Made by a program: the position numbers and the translations under genes
Notes under the pieces: model-generated
Seen by the model: only the letters and a program-made list of their open reading frames with translations
What the model was told of the DNA's origin: nothing
Database searches by the model: none
NCBI GenBank assembly: GCA_038254545.1
Contig: JBBSGB010000015.1
Location: forward strand, 16,415-80,414
Direction of reading: 5' to 3'
From: CAHJXF01 sp038254545
Lineage (GTDB): Bacteria; Pseudomonadota; Gammaproteobacteria; Burkholderiales; Burkholderiaceae_D
Length of the DNA: 64,000 nucleotides
In this document: one piece after another, positions 21,443 to 30,379 of the stretch
Position numbering within the stretch: position 1 is the first letter of the stretch
How the letters are laid out: each line of letters opens with the position of its first letter

Positions 21443-21665
21443 TGCGCGCCCGAAATGGCTCTTGTCTTCGAAATCACGATTGCGCCGGCCATTGCGCGTC
21501 ACGATGAACGGAACCAATCGTGTCCGACTCTGACGAAATCTGTCGCTTGCACAGCCAAAATGGGCACTTCGACCGAGACCCGCATCGGCCCGAGGGGCCA
21601 TCGTCGGCGCGAAATCCCTCGTTGTTCCTAAGCGATAGCCCGAGTGCTTACTCTTTTCTCGCGCG

Positions 21666-21681
21666 AGGCATAGAATTTGCA
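21666..21681 (+). promoter_or_regulatory. Sigma-54 (-24/-12) promoter of the transglycosylase-protease operon
   Basis: AGGCAT-N5-TTGCA has the full -12 element and the exact 12-nt spacing. The predicted start is about 80 nt upstream of the lytic transglycosylase ATG. The site shares the GGCAT form with the two PEP-CTERM promoters. Confidence 0.65.
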
Positions 21682-21772
21682 TCCCACAACGTCGGCCTAT
21701 CGGCGCTGTCGCTGCCTTCATGCGGCTCTTCACGCACCACACCTAGCGGTTTCCCACGATTGCGCCTCCTTC

Positions 21773-22732
21773 ATGCACAGCATCGCGTTCCTGATTCGCA
21801 ATCTCCTCGCGGCTGCCATCGCCCTCGGATGTTCGTCGGCGTTTGCGCAACAGCCGGGCGCCTTGCCGGACGATGCCAGCGCCGCGCAAGCGCCAGTTCC
21901 CGCACGTATCAAACCGCCGACCGGTCTGACCGCCGAAGCGGTCCGTCTCGAATTCGGTGAAGGCGTCGGTCGCGACTACGCGATGGCTGCCGACCTCTAC
22001 TGTCGCGCGGCGATGTCGGGCGATGCCGACGCCGCATATCGCCTGGGCGTGATGTATGCGAACGGCCGCGGCATGATACGCGACGATCGCATTGCCACCG
22101 GACTGTTCCGCTACGCGGCCGACCGTTCGCACGAATACGCCAAGCGCATGCTGGTCCATGTCAACACCACCGAAGCCGTGCTGCCCGCGTGCATGCTGCC
22201 GCCCAGCCTGATCGCCGAGGAGAGTCATGCGCTGCCGATGGCGTGGACCGCAACGCCCGAGCGCATGCGGATCGTCGAGCTGGTTCGGGAGAACGCGCCT
22301 GCATATGGCATCGAGCCCAAGCTCGCGCTGGCGATTATTCAGGCCGAGTCGGGCTTTCAGGTCAGCGCCAAGTCGAACAAGAACGCGCAGGGATTGATGC
22401 AGTTGATCCCCGAGACCGCGGCGCGCTTCCAGGTCAAGAAGATCATGGACCCGCGCGAGAACATTCGTGGCGGCCTCGCCTATCTGCGCTGGCTGCTGTC
22501 GTTCTTCGAAGGTGATGTAGTGCTCGCGACGGCGGCCTACAACGCCGGCGAGCACGCGGTCGAGCGCTATCGCGGCGTGCCGCCGTATGCGGAGACGCGC
22601 AAGTACGTCGCGCGTGTGACCGGCCTCTACGGCAAGGCGACGCACAAGTACAACCCGACGGTCGTCGATCCTTCACCGATGGTCGTGCTGCGGCGTTTGC
22701 AGAACGTGTCGATCACGGCGACACCGCGATGA
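21773..22732 (+). CDS. Exported lytic transglycosylase with Sel1-like repeats
   Basis: A 319-residue periplasmic murein-cleaving enzyme. The signal peptide is residues 1-25 (SSAFA). Sel1-type TPR repeats follow (about 45-130; AADLYCRAAMSGDADAAYRL, GLFRYAADRSHEYA). The SLT domain (about 175-300) has catalytic Glu in LALAIIQAESGF, then NAQGLMQLIPETAARF and ATAAYNAGEHAVERY. It forms 1,6-anhydro-muramic ends, often to open the wall for secretion complexes. Its stop overlaps the start of a serine-protease gene. The ATG was chosen because the signal peptide starts there; the frame is open further upstream without a signal. Confidence 0.9.
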   Translation: MHSIAFLIRNLLAAAIALGCSSAFAQQPGALPDDASAAQAPVPARIKPPTGLTAEAVRLEFGEGVGRDYAMAADLYCRAAMSGDADAAYRLGVMYANGRGMIRDDRIATGLFRYAADRSHEYAKRMLVHVNTTEAVLPACMLPPSLIAEESHALPMAWTATPERMRIVELVRENAPAYGIEPKLALAIIQAESGFQVSAKSNKNAQGLMQLIPETAARFQVKKIMDPRENIRGGLAYLRWLLSFFEGDVVLATAAYNAGEHAVERYRGVPPYAETRKYVARVTGLYGKATHKYNPTVVDPSPMVVLRRLQNVSITATPR

Positions 22733-23577
22733 CGCGGCTTGTCACGCGCGCCGCGACGTCGTCTTCACGACTGCACAGACTGTTTCGCGGGGCGGCGCTG
22801 GGCGCATGCGTCGCGTGTTCGTTCGTGCTCTCGTTCGCCGATGCCGCCAGCGCCAACGAGTTGACCACGCTTCCTGCGGCGATCGACAGGATTCGCCCCG
22901 CGATCGTCGCCATCGGAACAGTGGAGCCCACGCGCAATCCACAGTTCCAGTTTCTGGGCACCGGCTTCGTGGTCGGCGACGGCACGCTGATCGCCACCAA
23001 CAGTCACGTCGTGCCGGTGATTCTCGATCCGGCCAAGCGCGAGGTCGTGAGCATCGCGGTACCGCAGCCCGGCGGCGATGCGATCGTGCGCGAGGCCATC
23101 GTCGTCGCGCGCGATCCCGACCACGATCTCGCGGTGCTGCGACTGACGGGTCCGCCGCTTTCACCGGTACGCCTGGGCGACTCGAACGGGGTGCGCGAAG
23201 GACAGACTTTCGCCTTCACCGGCTTTCCGCTGGGCAGCGTGATCGGCCTGTATCCGACGACCCACCACGCGCTGATTTCCGCGGTGACGCCGGTCGCCCT
23301 GCCGCAGGCCAATTCGCGCTCGCTCGACGCCGCGCTGGTACGGCGCTTGCGACGCGACCGCTTCGTGATCTTTCAGCTCGACGCGACGGCCTATCCGGGC
23401 AACAGCGGCAGCCCGATGTTCAACGTCGAAACCGGCGACGTGATCGCGATCGTCAACATGGTGTTCGTCAAGGGCGGCAAGGAAACCGCCCTCACGCAAC
23501 CGAGTGGAATCAGCTACGCGATTCCGTCCTCGCACTTGGCGAAGATCATCAGCTCGGTCCAGAGCGAAGGCCGCTGA
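22729..23577 (+). CDS. Exported trypsin-like serine protease
   Basis: A 282-residue S1-fold protease with the triad in order: His in ATNSHVV (about residue 88), Asp in DPDHDLAVLRL (about 127) and Ser in YPGNSGSPMF (about 223). This is the DegP/HtrA-like spacing, but no PDZ domain follows. A long N-terminal signal or anchor (hydrophobic residues about 22-40) directs it to the periplasm. It is coupled to the lytic transglycosylase by an ATGA overlap, so the two probably act together in the envelope. It might process exported matrix proteins; that is inference. Confidence 0.87.
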   Translation: MTRLVTRAATSSSRLHRLFRGAALGACVACSFVLSFADAASANELTTLPAAIDRIRPAIVAIGTVEPTRNPQFQFLGTGFVVGDGTLIATNSHVVPVILDPAKREVVSIAVPQPGGDAIVREAIVVARDPDHDLAVLRLTGPPLSPVRLGDSNGVREGQTFAFTGFPLGSVIGLYPTTHHALISAVTPVALPQANSRSLDAALVRRLRRDRFVIFQLDATAYPGNSGSPMFNVETGDVIAIVNMVFVKGGKETALTQPSGISYAIPSSHLAKIISSVQSEGR

Positions 23578-23587
23578 CGGCGCGGCC

Positions 23588-24277
23588 TTACTCCTGCCAC
23601 CTGCCGGCGGCCTTGAGCTTTTTCATCAGCGCGGGAAACGGCGCCCCCAGCGCGTAGGCCCGCTTGGCGGCGACCGCCGCCTTGTCGGGCTCGCCGACTT
23701 CGAGATACAGAAGACCGAGGTTGTAGTCGAAGTCGAAGCTCGCGGGTTGACCCCGTAACCGTTCGGCATCGGCAAGCTGCTGCTTCGCATCGGCCACACG
23801 CTGGTGACCCTTGAGGTAGCTCGCATAGATCACGTGAGGCATCGGATCGTCGGGCGCCATGCGTATCGCACGATCGAAATAGCATTCCGCGGGATAACGC
23901 GCACCGGCGGGACGTTCGGTCTTCTGGCGAGTCACCAGGCGAGTCATCGCCAGCAAGGCGCGCGGATGATTGGGAATCGCGCGCAGGGTGTAGTCGAGGT
24001 CTCCCGCGATCGAGCTCGAGTTGCCCGACGCCAGACCTTCGACCTTGGGCGTGAAGTGCGCGCTCTCGACCAGATATTTGGCGTCGCCCGGGATCGATCG
24101 ATAGTCATAAGGCCCGAACTGCCCTATTGCCCGCAACTCGCCGCAGATGATGGACGAGACCGGGGCGGCGCGTGCAAGCGAAGGAGCAAGGGCGGGAATC
24201 ACGACCGCTCCAGCCACCCACAGCACTCGGCAAACCATCGTCACTGGATTTGCGAACCAAGTCTTCTTCATGCCCAT
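23588..24277 (-). CDS. Exported TPR-repeat protein at the end of the XrtA-associated operon
   Basis: A 229-residue protein. The signal sequence ends ALAPSLARA (about residue 38). A Cys-containing segment (SSIICGELRAIGQFGPYDYRS) follows, and then at least three TPR-like units (DLDYTLRAIPNHPRALLAMTR; CYFDRAIRMAPDDPMPHVIYASYL; FDYNLGLLYLEVGEPDKAAVAA). It is the last of five leftward genes after ACP, hydrolase 2, hydrolase 1 and a glycosyltransferase, 26 bp behind the latter. TPR proteins are frequent in exosortase/EPS loci as assembly scaffolds. No enzymatic motif is present. Confidence 0.78.
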   Translation of the reverse strand: MGMKKTWFANPVTMVCRVLWVAGAVVIPALAPSLARAAPVSSIICGELRAIGQFGPYDYRSIPGDAKYLVESAHFTPKVEGLASGNSSSIAGDLDYTLRAIPNHPRALLAMTRLVTRQKTERPAGARYPAECYFDRAIRMAPDDPMPHVIYASYLKGHQRVADAKQQLADAERLRGQPASFDFDYNLGLLYLEVGEPDKAAVAAKRAYALGAPFPALMKKLKAAGRWQE

Positions 24278-24303
24278 CCCACCATCCTTCAGGTTTCAAT
24301 CAT

Positions 24304-25587
24304 TCAAGTCTCAACGACCTGGTCGAGCAATGCGGCGAAACTCTTCGCCCGGCCTTCGCGCGAACTCGCGGCGATGGCCGCTGGTGTCGCAATCGATTCG
24401 CGGTCCTTGCGCACCCGCGCAATGAACGCGGGAATCGCCTCGGCGATCGACGCGACGTCGTCGAGCCGCGCGATCGACGCCAGGCCCGCCGTGCGCAAGG
24501 TCGACGCCGTGTCGCCGATCGGATCGGTCAGCGCCAGCACCGGTCGTTTCGCGCGCACGTATTCATAGAGCTTGGCCGGGATCTGCTGATTGCAATTGCT
24601 GGCCTGCATGATCAGCAGACCGTCGACTTCCAGCATCTCCTGCAGGGCCTGATGGTAAGGGATTGCAGGCGCTAGCGAAACCAGATCGTCGATCCCGCAC
24701 GAGCGCGCGAGCTCCGCGAGCATGGGGTCGTACCCGCTCGCCCGCAGGCGCAGGCTGAAGCTGTCCGCGGACAGGGCGCCCTGATGTTTCAAGCGGGCCA
24801 GCGCGGCGAACAGTGGGCGCGGGTCGCGCTCGTCCGGATACACGACGCCGCTATGCAGAAGGACAAAGCGGGAAGACCGCGACGCGAGTGCGGGCGGGTT
24901 GCCGACAGAATCCCGCGATGCGCGCTCGGCTTCGGCGCGCGCGAACGTGTCTTCGTCGTAGCCGTTCTCGATCACGACGCTCTTGTTCCCGGGGATGTCG
25001 GGATAACGTTCGCGATAGAGCGCAGCGCAACCCGGGGTCGTGAACACGCTCGCGACCGCGTTCCTCAACGCGTCTTCCTCGATGCGGCGGTAAGCCTCCC
25101 ATGCGCGCGGATCGGACGGATAACCGTCCTGCGCCATCGGGTCGCGGAAGTCGGCGATCCACGGCAGGCCGCTTCTTCTCGCAAGCGCAGCGCCGATCAC
25201 GTGCGCGGTCGCGATCGGATAGGTGGACCAGATCGCGTCGGGTCGATAGCGACGAATCATCGCCATGCCGCGAGGTATTGCACCGAAGCGCCAGGTCGCC
25301 CATCGATCGGGCAAGGCGAGCGCGCCCGGATAGCGGCCGAAGAGTGCGAGGTGTCGTGCGGTATTGAGCGCGAACGCACGTTCGACCACCGTGCCCTCGG
25401 GTATTTCGCGCATCTGGTCGTGGCTGGTCTCTTCGTACGCACGCGGATGCGCGGTCAGCACCAGCGGCTCCCATCCGAATCGGGGCAGGTGCTGCACGAA
25501 ACGCAGTGTCCGTTGGATGCCGCTGCTGCCCTGCAGTGGCGGAAAGTGATACGCGACCATCAGCAGCTTGCGAAGAGGCTTGCTCAT
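24304..25587 (-). CDS. GT4-like glycosyltransferase of the XrtA-associated operon
   Basis: A 427-residue GT-B fold enzyme. The N-terminal acceptor domain starts LLMVAYHFPPLQGSSGIQRT, typical of family 4 transferases that act on extracellular polysaccharides. WIADFRDPMAQDGYP lies in the middle. The C-terminal donor domain has the expected IPAKLYEYVRAKRPVLAL (about residue 340) in place of the usual EX7E region. Its start overlaps the stop of hydrolase 1 (ATGA), so it is coupled to the exosortase-associated genes. Sugar donor and acceptor are not readable. Confidence 0.85.
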   Translation of the reverse strand: MSKPLRKLLMVAYHFPPLQGSSGIQRTLRFVQHLPRFGWEPLVLTAHPRAYEETSHDQMREIPEGTVVERAFALNTARHLALFGRYPGALALPDRWATWRFGAIPRGMAMIRRYRPDAIWSTYPIATAHVIGAALARRSGLPWIADFRDPMAQDGYPSDPRAWEAYRRIEEDALRNAVASVFTTPGCAALYRERYPDIPGNKSVVIENGYDEDTFARAEAERASRDSVGNPPALASRSSRFVLLHSGVVYPDERDPRPLFAALARLKHQGALSADSFSLRLRASGYDPMLAELARSCGIDDLVSLAPAIPYHQALQEMLEVDGLLIMQASNCNQQIPAKLYEYVRAKRPVLALTDPIGDTASTLRTAGLASIARLDDVASIAEAIPAFIARVRKDRESIATPAAIAASSREGRAKSFAALLDQVVET

Positions 25588-26522
25588 GCGACCTCGCGCG
25601 AGGCGGGTGTGACAGGCTTGTTGCGCATGTGCGCGGCATCGGCAAGCCAGTCCGCGGTCCACGTCGCGACCCGATCGCGCCATTCCGCCTGCGAGAAGGT
25701 GTGGTCGGCATCGGCGAAGTCGCAGCGCGTGACGCGCAATTGCTCGACCAGTCCCTTCCACTCGGCATCGCTGGCGGCGTGATCGACGAACTCGCGCGCG
25801 GTGAGATCGTCGCCCGAGCAGATCAGCAGGATGTCGCCGCGAAAGCGCTTCCAGCCGCGCGCCATGCGCGCCTGGAAGCCGAGAGCCGGATCGGATGCGT
25901 TCGAGCCATCACCCGATCCGCGGTCAGCCGCGCGAGGCGACTCGGCCAGCGCCCGCATCAACGTCGAGCCCAGGCCGCGCAGCGCCCGGCCGATACCAAC
26001 CTCGCCGCCCAGCAGCTTGCGCCAGAATTCGCGATCGAAAAGGCGCGCTGTGTAGTAATGCTTCAGATGCGTGCGCGCGAGGCCGCCGTCGCTGCGGACC
26101 CATGGGTTGAGCAACACCAGCTTCCTGACGCGCGCATCCTGAGGCGCATAGAAAAGCGCGGCCGAAGCGGCGTCGCACAGTCCCCAGATCGCGATCTCGG
26201 CAACACCGGGGGCAGTCTCGATGAACGCATCGATCGCCGCGCGAATGTCGCGATCGCGCTCGGTGAAAGGCCGCGCAGCGCCGGTGCTGTCGCCCATGCC
26301 CGAGCAATCGAAGCGCATGGTCGCGTACCCGCGCGCCGCGAGCGCCCGCGCGAGATGCACGAATTGCCGATGGCTGCCCACGCGATACTGCGGGCCGCCC
26401 ACCACAATCAATACCCCGAGCCGGGATGGTGCGTGCGACGCGGGCGTCGTCACGATGCCAACCAGGCGCGCGTCGCTCGCTTCGAACAGCAACGCCGTCT
26501 CGCAATACGCATTCATGGGCAA
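25584..26522 (-). CDS. Hydrolase 1, exosortase A system-associated
   Basis: A 312-residue alpha/beta-hydrolase of the family that occurs almost only with exosortase A loci (TIGR03100 type). It has the core LGVLIVVGGPQYRVGSHRQFVHLARALA and MRFDCSGMGDSTG. The nucleophile elbow reads GLCDAAS (about residue 115), with Cys in place of Ser. The acid (ICSGDDLTAREF) and His (ADHTFSQ) positions are kept. A Cys nucleophile suggests a transacylase or thioesterase role on the product carried by the adjacent ACP; that is inference. One base separates its start from hydrolase 2. Confidence 0.87.
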   Translation of the reverse strand: MPMNAYCETALLFEASDARLVGIVTTPASHAPSRLGVLIVVGGPQYRVGSHRQFVHLARALAARGYATMRFDCSGMGDSTGAARPFTERDRDIRAAIDAFIETAPGVAEIAIWGLCDAASAALFYAPQDARVRKLVLLNPWVRSDGGLARTHLKHYYTARLFDREFWRKLLGGEVGIGRALRGLGSTLMRALAESPRAADRGSGDGSNASDPALGFQARMARGWKRFRGDILLICSGDDLTAREFVDHAASDAEWKGLVEQLRVTRCDFADADHTFSQAEWRDRVATWTADWLADAAHMRNKPVTPASREVA

Positions 26523-26523
26523 C

Positions 26524-27420
26524 TCATGCGCACAGCGCCTTCACGCTCGCATCGACCAGCGCGTCGCAGCGCTCGATCTCCTGCGTCTGCCAGAACGCGT
26601 TGCCGACAACGATGGCGACCTGGATGTCGCTCCCCGCCGCGCGCCAGCGATCGGCAACGCGCGCGGCGATCGGGCTCAGGTTCGCCCCGGACTGCGATGA
26701 CACCTCGAACCAGCGCACGCGTAGTGGCGTGACTGCGGGTGCGGCTTCACGCTGGCCCATCTGCGCAGACTCGATCGCGTCGGCGAGCGACGGGTTCAGT
26801 CGATACCCGGCGATCTCTACCGTGAGGCCGGCCGCGAGGTCGGCACGCGGCGAGGGCGCCACCACGCGCGCGGCCGCGCTCGTCTCCGCGTTCATTCCCG
26901 GATTGGTTTCCGTGCGGCCCGTATTGCGCAGCAGACTGCCGACCGTCTTCAAGCGCAGGAACTGGTTCAGATGTTGCGCGCCGCTGACCACGGGCTGCCA
27001 CAGCAAGAGCCCGTCGGCTCGCGGCACGGACTGCGATGCGAACTGTTCGGCGAGCAAGGCGCCCAGGCGCGTACCCCATAGCCAGCGCGAGCCCGAACTG
27101 CGCTCGCCCAGCCACCCCCACGCATCGGCGAGATCGTCCAACCATCTGGCCCAGGTCGCGTCCTCGAAATCGCCGGCACTGTCGCCGCAACCGGTCAGGT
27201 CGATCTGCAGCACCGCAAAGCCCGCAGCCGCGAGAGCCCGCGCGCCATCGGCCGCGGCCGCGCGCGTCTTGTTCATCTCTTCCGCGAAGGCGTGCACCGC
27301 GAGCACGCTGCCGCGCATCGGCGTGACCGGCGACGTATGAAAGAAACAGTAGCGCTCGTGATCGCCGCTTCGATCGGCAGCGCGATGAAAGAACGGACCG
27401 GTAGCGGGAGCTGCAATCAA
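26524..27420 (-). CDS. Hydrolase 2, exosortase A system-associated
   Basis: A 298-residue alpha/beta-hydrolase-like protein of the TIGR03101 type. Its strand-helix core reads SVLAVHAFAEEMNKTRAAAA and VLQIDLTGCGDSAGDF. Where a GxSxG elbow is expected it has WGTRLGALLAEQ, with Arg at the nucleophile place, so no classical serine hydrolase site is present. The family always travels with hydrolase 1, an acyl-CoA ligase, a decarboxylase and an ACP in XrtA genomes. The gap to the ACP gene is 3 nt. Its role is unknown, possibly a structural partner of hydrolase 1. Confidence 0.86.
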   Translation of the reverse strand: MIAAPATGPFFHRAADRSGDHERYCFFHTSPVTPMRGSVLAVHAFAEEMNKTRAAAADGARALAAAGFAVLQIDLTGCGDSAGDFEDATWARWLDDLADAWGWLGERSSGSRWLWGTRLGALLAEQFASQSVPRADGLLLWQPVVSGAQHLNQFLRLKTVGSLLRNTGRTETNPGMNAETSAAARVVAPSPRADLAAGLTVEIAGYRLNPSLADAIESAQMGQREAAPAVTPLRVRWFEVSSQSGANLSPIAARVADRWRAAGSDIQVAIVVGNAFWQTQEIERCDALVDASVKALCA

Positions 27421-27423
27421 CGT

Positions 27424-27687
27424 TCAGGCGTCCAGCTTCTGCTGCACGAAGTAGGACAGCGACCCGAAGGTCTCGAAGGTCTGCGCACTGATTTCGTCGT
27501 CGCCCACGACGATGCCGAAACGCTCTTCGATGGTCGTGATCAACGACACCACCGCCATCGAATCGAGTTCGGGGAGACTGCCCAACAGGGCCGTGCCGGC
27601 AGTGAAGCGATCGGCGCGGTCGCCGAGGCTGAGGACTTCGCCCAAAATGCTCTTGAGTTCCGCGTCGACGTTCAAGTTCGATCCCAT
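27424..27687 (-). CDS. Acyl carrier protein of the exosortase A-associated cluster
   Basis: An 87-residue four-helix carrier protein. The 4'-phosphopantetheine Ser is in LPELDSMAVVSL (about residue 42), the usual DSL-type site. Acidic helices (DDEISAQTFETFGSLSYFV) follow. It is the first gene of the leftward operon and would carry the acyl or aminoacyl group activated by the AMP-forming ligase encoded in the divergent operon. It is clearly not the housekeeping AcpP, whose sequence around the Ser is DSLDTVE. The ATG starting MGSNLNVD is used; an in-frame extension upstream has no support. Confidence 0.88.
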   Translation of the reverse strand: MGSNLNVDAELKSILGEVLSLGDRADRFTAGTALLGSLPELDSMAVVSLITTIEERFGIVVGDDEISAQTFETFGSLSYFVQQKLDA

Positions 27688-27998
27688 GCTGATGAGTGTT
27701 CGGGGAGAGTGCGCGGCGGGCAACCGCAAGCAAGTCACCGCATGCCGACGACCGCATCGCCGGCCTCGCGCATCGTCCCTATGAAAATGGACTGAACCCG
27801 GCGGCCGGCCCGGCAAAGCGCGATAGTATAATTCGCCACCGTTTGCAAGCGGCATTGTTTGCAACTTGCCGGTGTCCCCTTCGTCGATGCGTCCCATCCT
27901 CGCCACAACAATGCCGCCGTCATACGCCTTTGCGCCTCGGAGGGCGTCACGAGCCGCAGCCGAATTTGAACAATGAAGCGCCTGGACCACGACGCGGC
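27688..27998. promoter_or_regulatory. Divergent intergenic region of the XrtA-associated cluster
   Basis: This 311-bp gap separates the ACP operon (leftward) from the DegT operon (rightward). A clear -10-like TATAAT lies at 27827-27832 (plus), without a recognisable -35, followed by the imperfect direct repeat GTTTGCAA/GTTTGCAAC. A weak sigma-54-like match (GGCAT-N5-TGGC) lies on the minus strand at 27902-27916, about 200 nt from the ACP start. No gene is seen. Confidence 0.4.
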
Positions 27999-29222
27999 AT
28001 GCCACCGGACGAAATGTTGTCGCTGAAGTTTCCCGAGCCCCACGTCCCCAAGAATCCCGTTCTCGGCTGGTCTTCCTTCTCACGGGCGACGCCTGCCGGT
28101 GCGGCCAGCCCTCTACCGAGCGTGCTGTCGCTGCCGCACGTGCGCTACGTCACGAGTGCGCGTGTCGCGATCGCGCTGGCCTTGAAGAGGCTGGGCGTTC
28201 GCCCGGGCGATCAGGTGCTGGTGCCGGGATACCACTGCATGTCGATGGTCGAGCCGATCGTCTTCTGCGGCGCTGTCCCGCTTTTCTATCCGTTGAAGGC
28301 GAAGCTCGAAGTGCCGCTCGAAGTCCTCGAGACTTATGATCTCTCGAGAGTCCGCGCGATGCTGGTCACGCATTACTTCGGATTTCCGCAGTGGATGGGC
28401 GTCATCAGCGCGTTCGCGAAAGCACGTGGCATCCCGATCATCGAAGATTGCGCGCACGCGGCGTTCGGGCTGGCCGACGGCAAGCCGATGGGATCGTGGG
28501 GCGATTACGCGGCCGTGAGCCTGATGAAGTTCTTCCCGGTCTATGACGGCGGATGCCTCGCATCCGCGACGCATCCCCTCGACGATTTGCAATTGCGGCC
28601 GCCGTCGCGCCGCTTCGAGGCCAAGGCGCTGATCAACTCGATCGAACGCGGCCTGCGCTATCAACGCTTCCCCGGGATACAAACCGCGGCGCGAACCACT
28701 TTTCTGGCCAAGGACGCGATGTGGCGCGGCTTCAAGCGCCTGCGCAGCGGAGGTCGTCCTGCCCCATTCGCGTATCACGACCCGGCCGCATCCGAAGGCT
28801 TCAACGGGCTCGACCCCGCGTGGCTCGACCGACGCATTTCCACGGCTTCGCATAAGCTGGTCGAGCGCCTGCCTGTGGGCCGCATCATTGCGCGTCGTCG
28901 TCACAACTACTTGCGGATGGTCGAGGCGCTGTCCGATCTGCCCGACGCGAAGCCGCTCTTCCCGGTGCTGGGCGAAACGGTGGTGCCCTATGTGTTTCCA
29001 TTGTGGGTCGAGCGACCCGAGCGGGTGTTTCGTCGCTTGAAGGAAGATGCAGTGCCGCTGTTTCGATGGGAACGTTTGTGGGACGACGAAGCCATGCGCG
29101 CCGACCCGGTGTCGGCGCGATACGCCACCGAAGTCTTCCAGTTTCCCTGTCATCAGGAACTGACCGACGACGACGTGTCGTGGATGATCGAACGCATCCG
29201 CGCAGCGTTTTTTGCAACATGA
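27999..29222 (+). CDS. DegT/DnrJ/EryC1-family PLP enzyme of the XrtA-associated cluster
   Basis: A 407-residue fold-type I PLP protein of the sugar-aminotransferase family. It has SARVAIALALKRLGVRPGDQVLVPGYHC at the N-terminal cofactor region (about 45-75), PIIEDCAHAAFG (Asp that binds the pyridine N) and SLMKFFPVYDGGCLA with the putative Schiff-base Lys. The C-terminal half is longer and more divergent than in typical sugar aminotransferases. An alternative ATG five codons downstream is possible. It heads an operon with FemAB-like, ligase, decarboxylase and HAD genes. It may aminate a keto-sugar or a small building block for the polysaccharide; the substrate is unknown. Confidence 0.82.
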   Translation: MPPDEMLSLKFPEPHVPKNPVLGWSSFSRATPAGAASPLPSVLSLPHVRYVTSARVAIALALKRLGVRPGDQVLVPGYHCMSMVEPIVFCGAVPLFYPLKAKLEVPLEVLETYDLSRVRAMLVTHYFGFPQWMGVISAFAKARGIPIIEDCAHAAFGLADGKPMGSWGDYAAVSLMKFFPVYDGGCLASATHPLDDLQLRPPSRRFEAKALINSIERGLRYQRFPGIQTAARTTFLAKDAMWRGFKRLRSGGRPAPFAYHDPAASEGFNGLDPAWLDRRISTASHKLVERLPVGRIIARRRHNYLRMVEALSDLPDAKPLFPVLGETVVPYVFPLWVERPERVFRRLKEDAVPLFRWERLWDDEAMRADPVSARYATEVFQFPCHQELTDDDVSWMIERIRAAFFAT

Positions 29223-29253
29223 GGTGCGGCGTGAATCGGCGAATGGATCGGGC

Positions 29254-30366
29254 ATGAGCGCGCACATCGAACGCGCGTACTGGAAAGTGCTGCCTGCTTC
29301 CGCATTCGGCGCCATCGCCTCGCAGTGGGACGCGCTTAACGACGCGGGCTTTCGATCACCGGTCCTGCATTCCGATTTCGTCTCACCGCTGTTGACGCAT
29401 TTCGGCGACGGCCGCGAGCACATCGCGCTGCTGGAAGGCCGGGGGGACGGCACCGTGGGCCTGCGTCGCGCCGTGATCGTGTCGCGCACCAATGCCTTCG
29501 TGCACGACAGCTTTCAGCCCTCGCAGGCGCCGATCGGCCTGTGGCTGCAGGACGATGGATCGCGCGGCTTGCCGGCAGTCCGCGAAATGCGCGCGCTCGC
29601 GGCCAGCCTCGGCGCGACCACCGCGATCGTCGGCATCAATCAGCTCGACCCCGAGCATGTGGCCCGGCGCGACGACGAGGGACAGACGACCAGCGACTAC
29701 ATCGCGACCGCGCGCGTCACGATTGTCGGCAGCTTCGACGACTACTGGGCCGCGCGCGGCAAGAACCTGCGCTCGAACATGAAGAAGCAGCACAACAAGC
29801 TCGATGCCGAAGGCGTCGAGCTGCGCTTCGATTGCCTGACCGATCCCGCATCGGTTGCGGCAGCGATCGTCGATTACGGGCGACTCGAAAGCGCGGGCTG
29901 GAAGGCGTCCGGCGGCACCGCGGTCGCGGCGGACAACGCTCAGGGCCGCTTCTACCGCGAGGTGCTCGAGCGCTTCTCGGCGCGCGGCGCGGGCCGCATC
30001 TATCGCTGCTTCTACGGCGACCGGCTTGCCGCGATGGACTTGTGCATCCAGCATGCCGGCGTGATGGTGATCCTGAAGACCGCCTTCGACGAAACCATCA
30101 GGGGCACCTCGCCCGCGTTCCTGATGCGGCACGACTACCTGCCCGCGATCTTCGCGAACCACAGTCTGGATCGCGTCGAGTTCTACGGACGCGTGATGGA
30201 CTGGCATACCAAGTGGACCGATGAAGTCCGCACCCTCTACCACGCCACGACCTATCGCTGGCCGTTCGTGGCGCGGCTCGACGCGAAGCGTCGTGCGCGT
30301 GCGCAGCGGGCGAGGGAAGCGACGCCGCCGGTGACATCGATTCCCGAGACCACGGCGCCCGCGTAG
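29254..30366 (+). CDS. FemAB/GNAT-fold acyl- or aminoacyltransferase-like protein
   Basis: A 370-residue protein with the duplicated GNAT fold of FemAB/CelD-type enzymes. It has SFDDYWAARGKNLRSNMKKQ (about residue 165, the characteristic helix before the second domain), IYRCFYGDRLAAMDLCI, and a C-terminal GTSPAFLMRHDYLPAIF. FemAB enzymes add amino acids to peptidoglycan; the CelD/BcsL branch occurs in polysaccharide loci. The gene lies 31 bp after the DegT gene and 13 bp before the ligase, so it is probably the transferase that uses the activated group made by this cluster. The C-terminal 35 residues are Arg/Ala/Thr-rich and probably unstructured. Confidence 0.8.
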   Translation: MSAHIERAYWKVLPASAFGAIASQWDALNDAGFRSPVLHSDFVSPLLTHFGDGREHIALLEGRGDGTVGLRRAVIVSRTNAFVHDSFQPSQAPIGLWLQDDGSRGLPAVREMRALAASLGATTAIVGINQLDPEHVARRDDEGQTTSDYIATARVTIVGSFDDYWAARGKNLRSNMKKQHNKLDAEGVELRFDCLTDPASVAAAIVDYGRLESAGWKASGGTAVAADNAQGRFYREVLERFSARGAGRIYRCFYGDRLAAMDLCIQHAGVMVILKTAFDETIRGTSPAFLMRHDYLPAIFANHSLDRVEFYGRVMDWHTKWTDEVRTLYHATTYRWPFVARLDAKRRARAQRAREATPPVTSIPETTAPA

Positions 30367-30379
30367 CTATCGAGAAAGC

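Noticed and set aside
21645..21657. GAGTGCTTACTC as a CIRCE half-site for HrcA
   Set aside because: Only one half of TTAGCACTC-N9-GAGTGCTAA is approximated, with no partner, and the neighbouring genes are not chaperones.
27836..27860. GGCATTGTTTGCA upstream of the DegT gene as another sigma-54 promoter
   Set aside because: The GG-to-GC distance is 10 nt, not 12, and RpoN does not tolerate that. The sequence is better described as part of a GTTTGCAA direct repeat.
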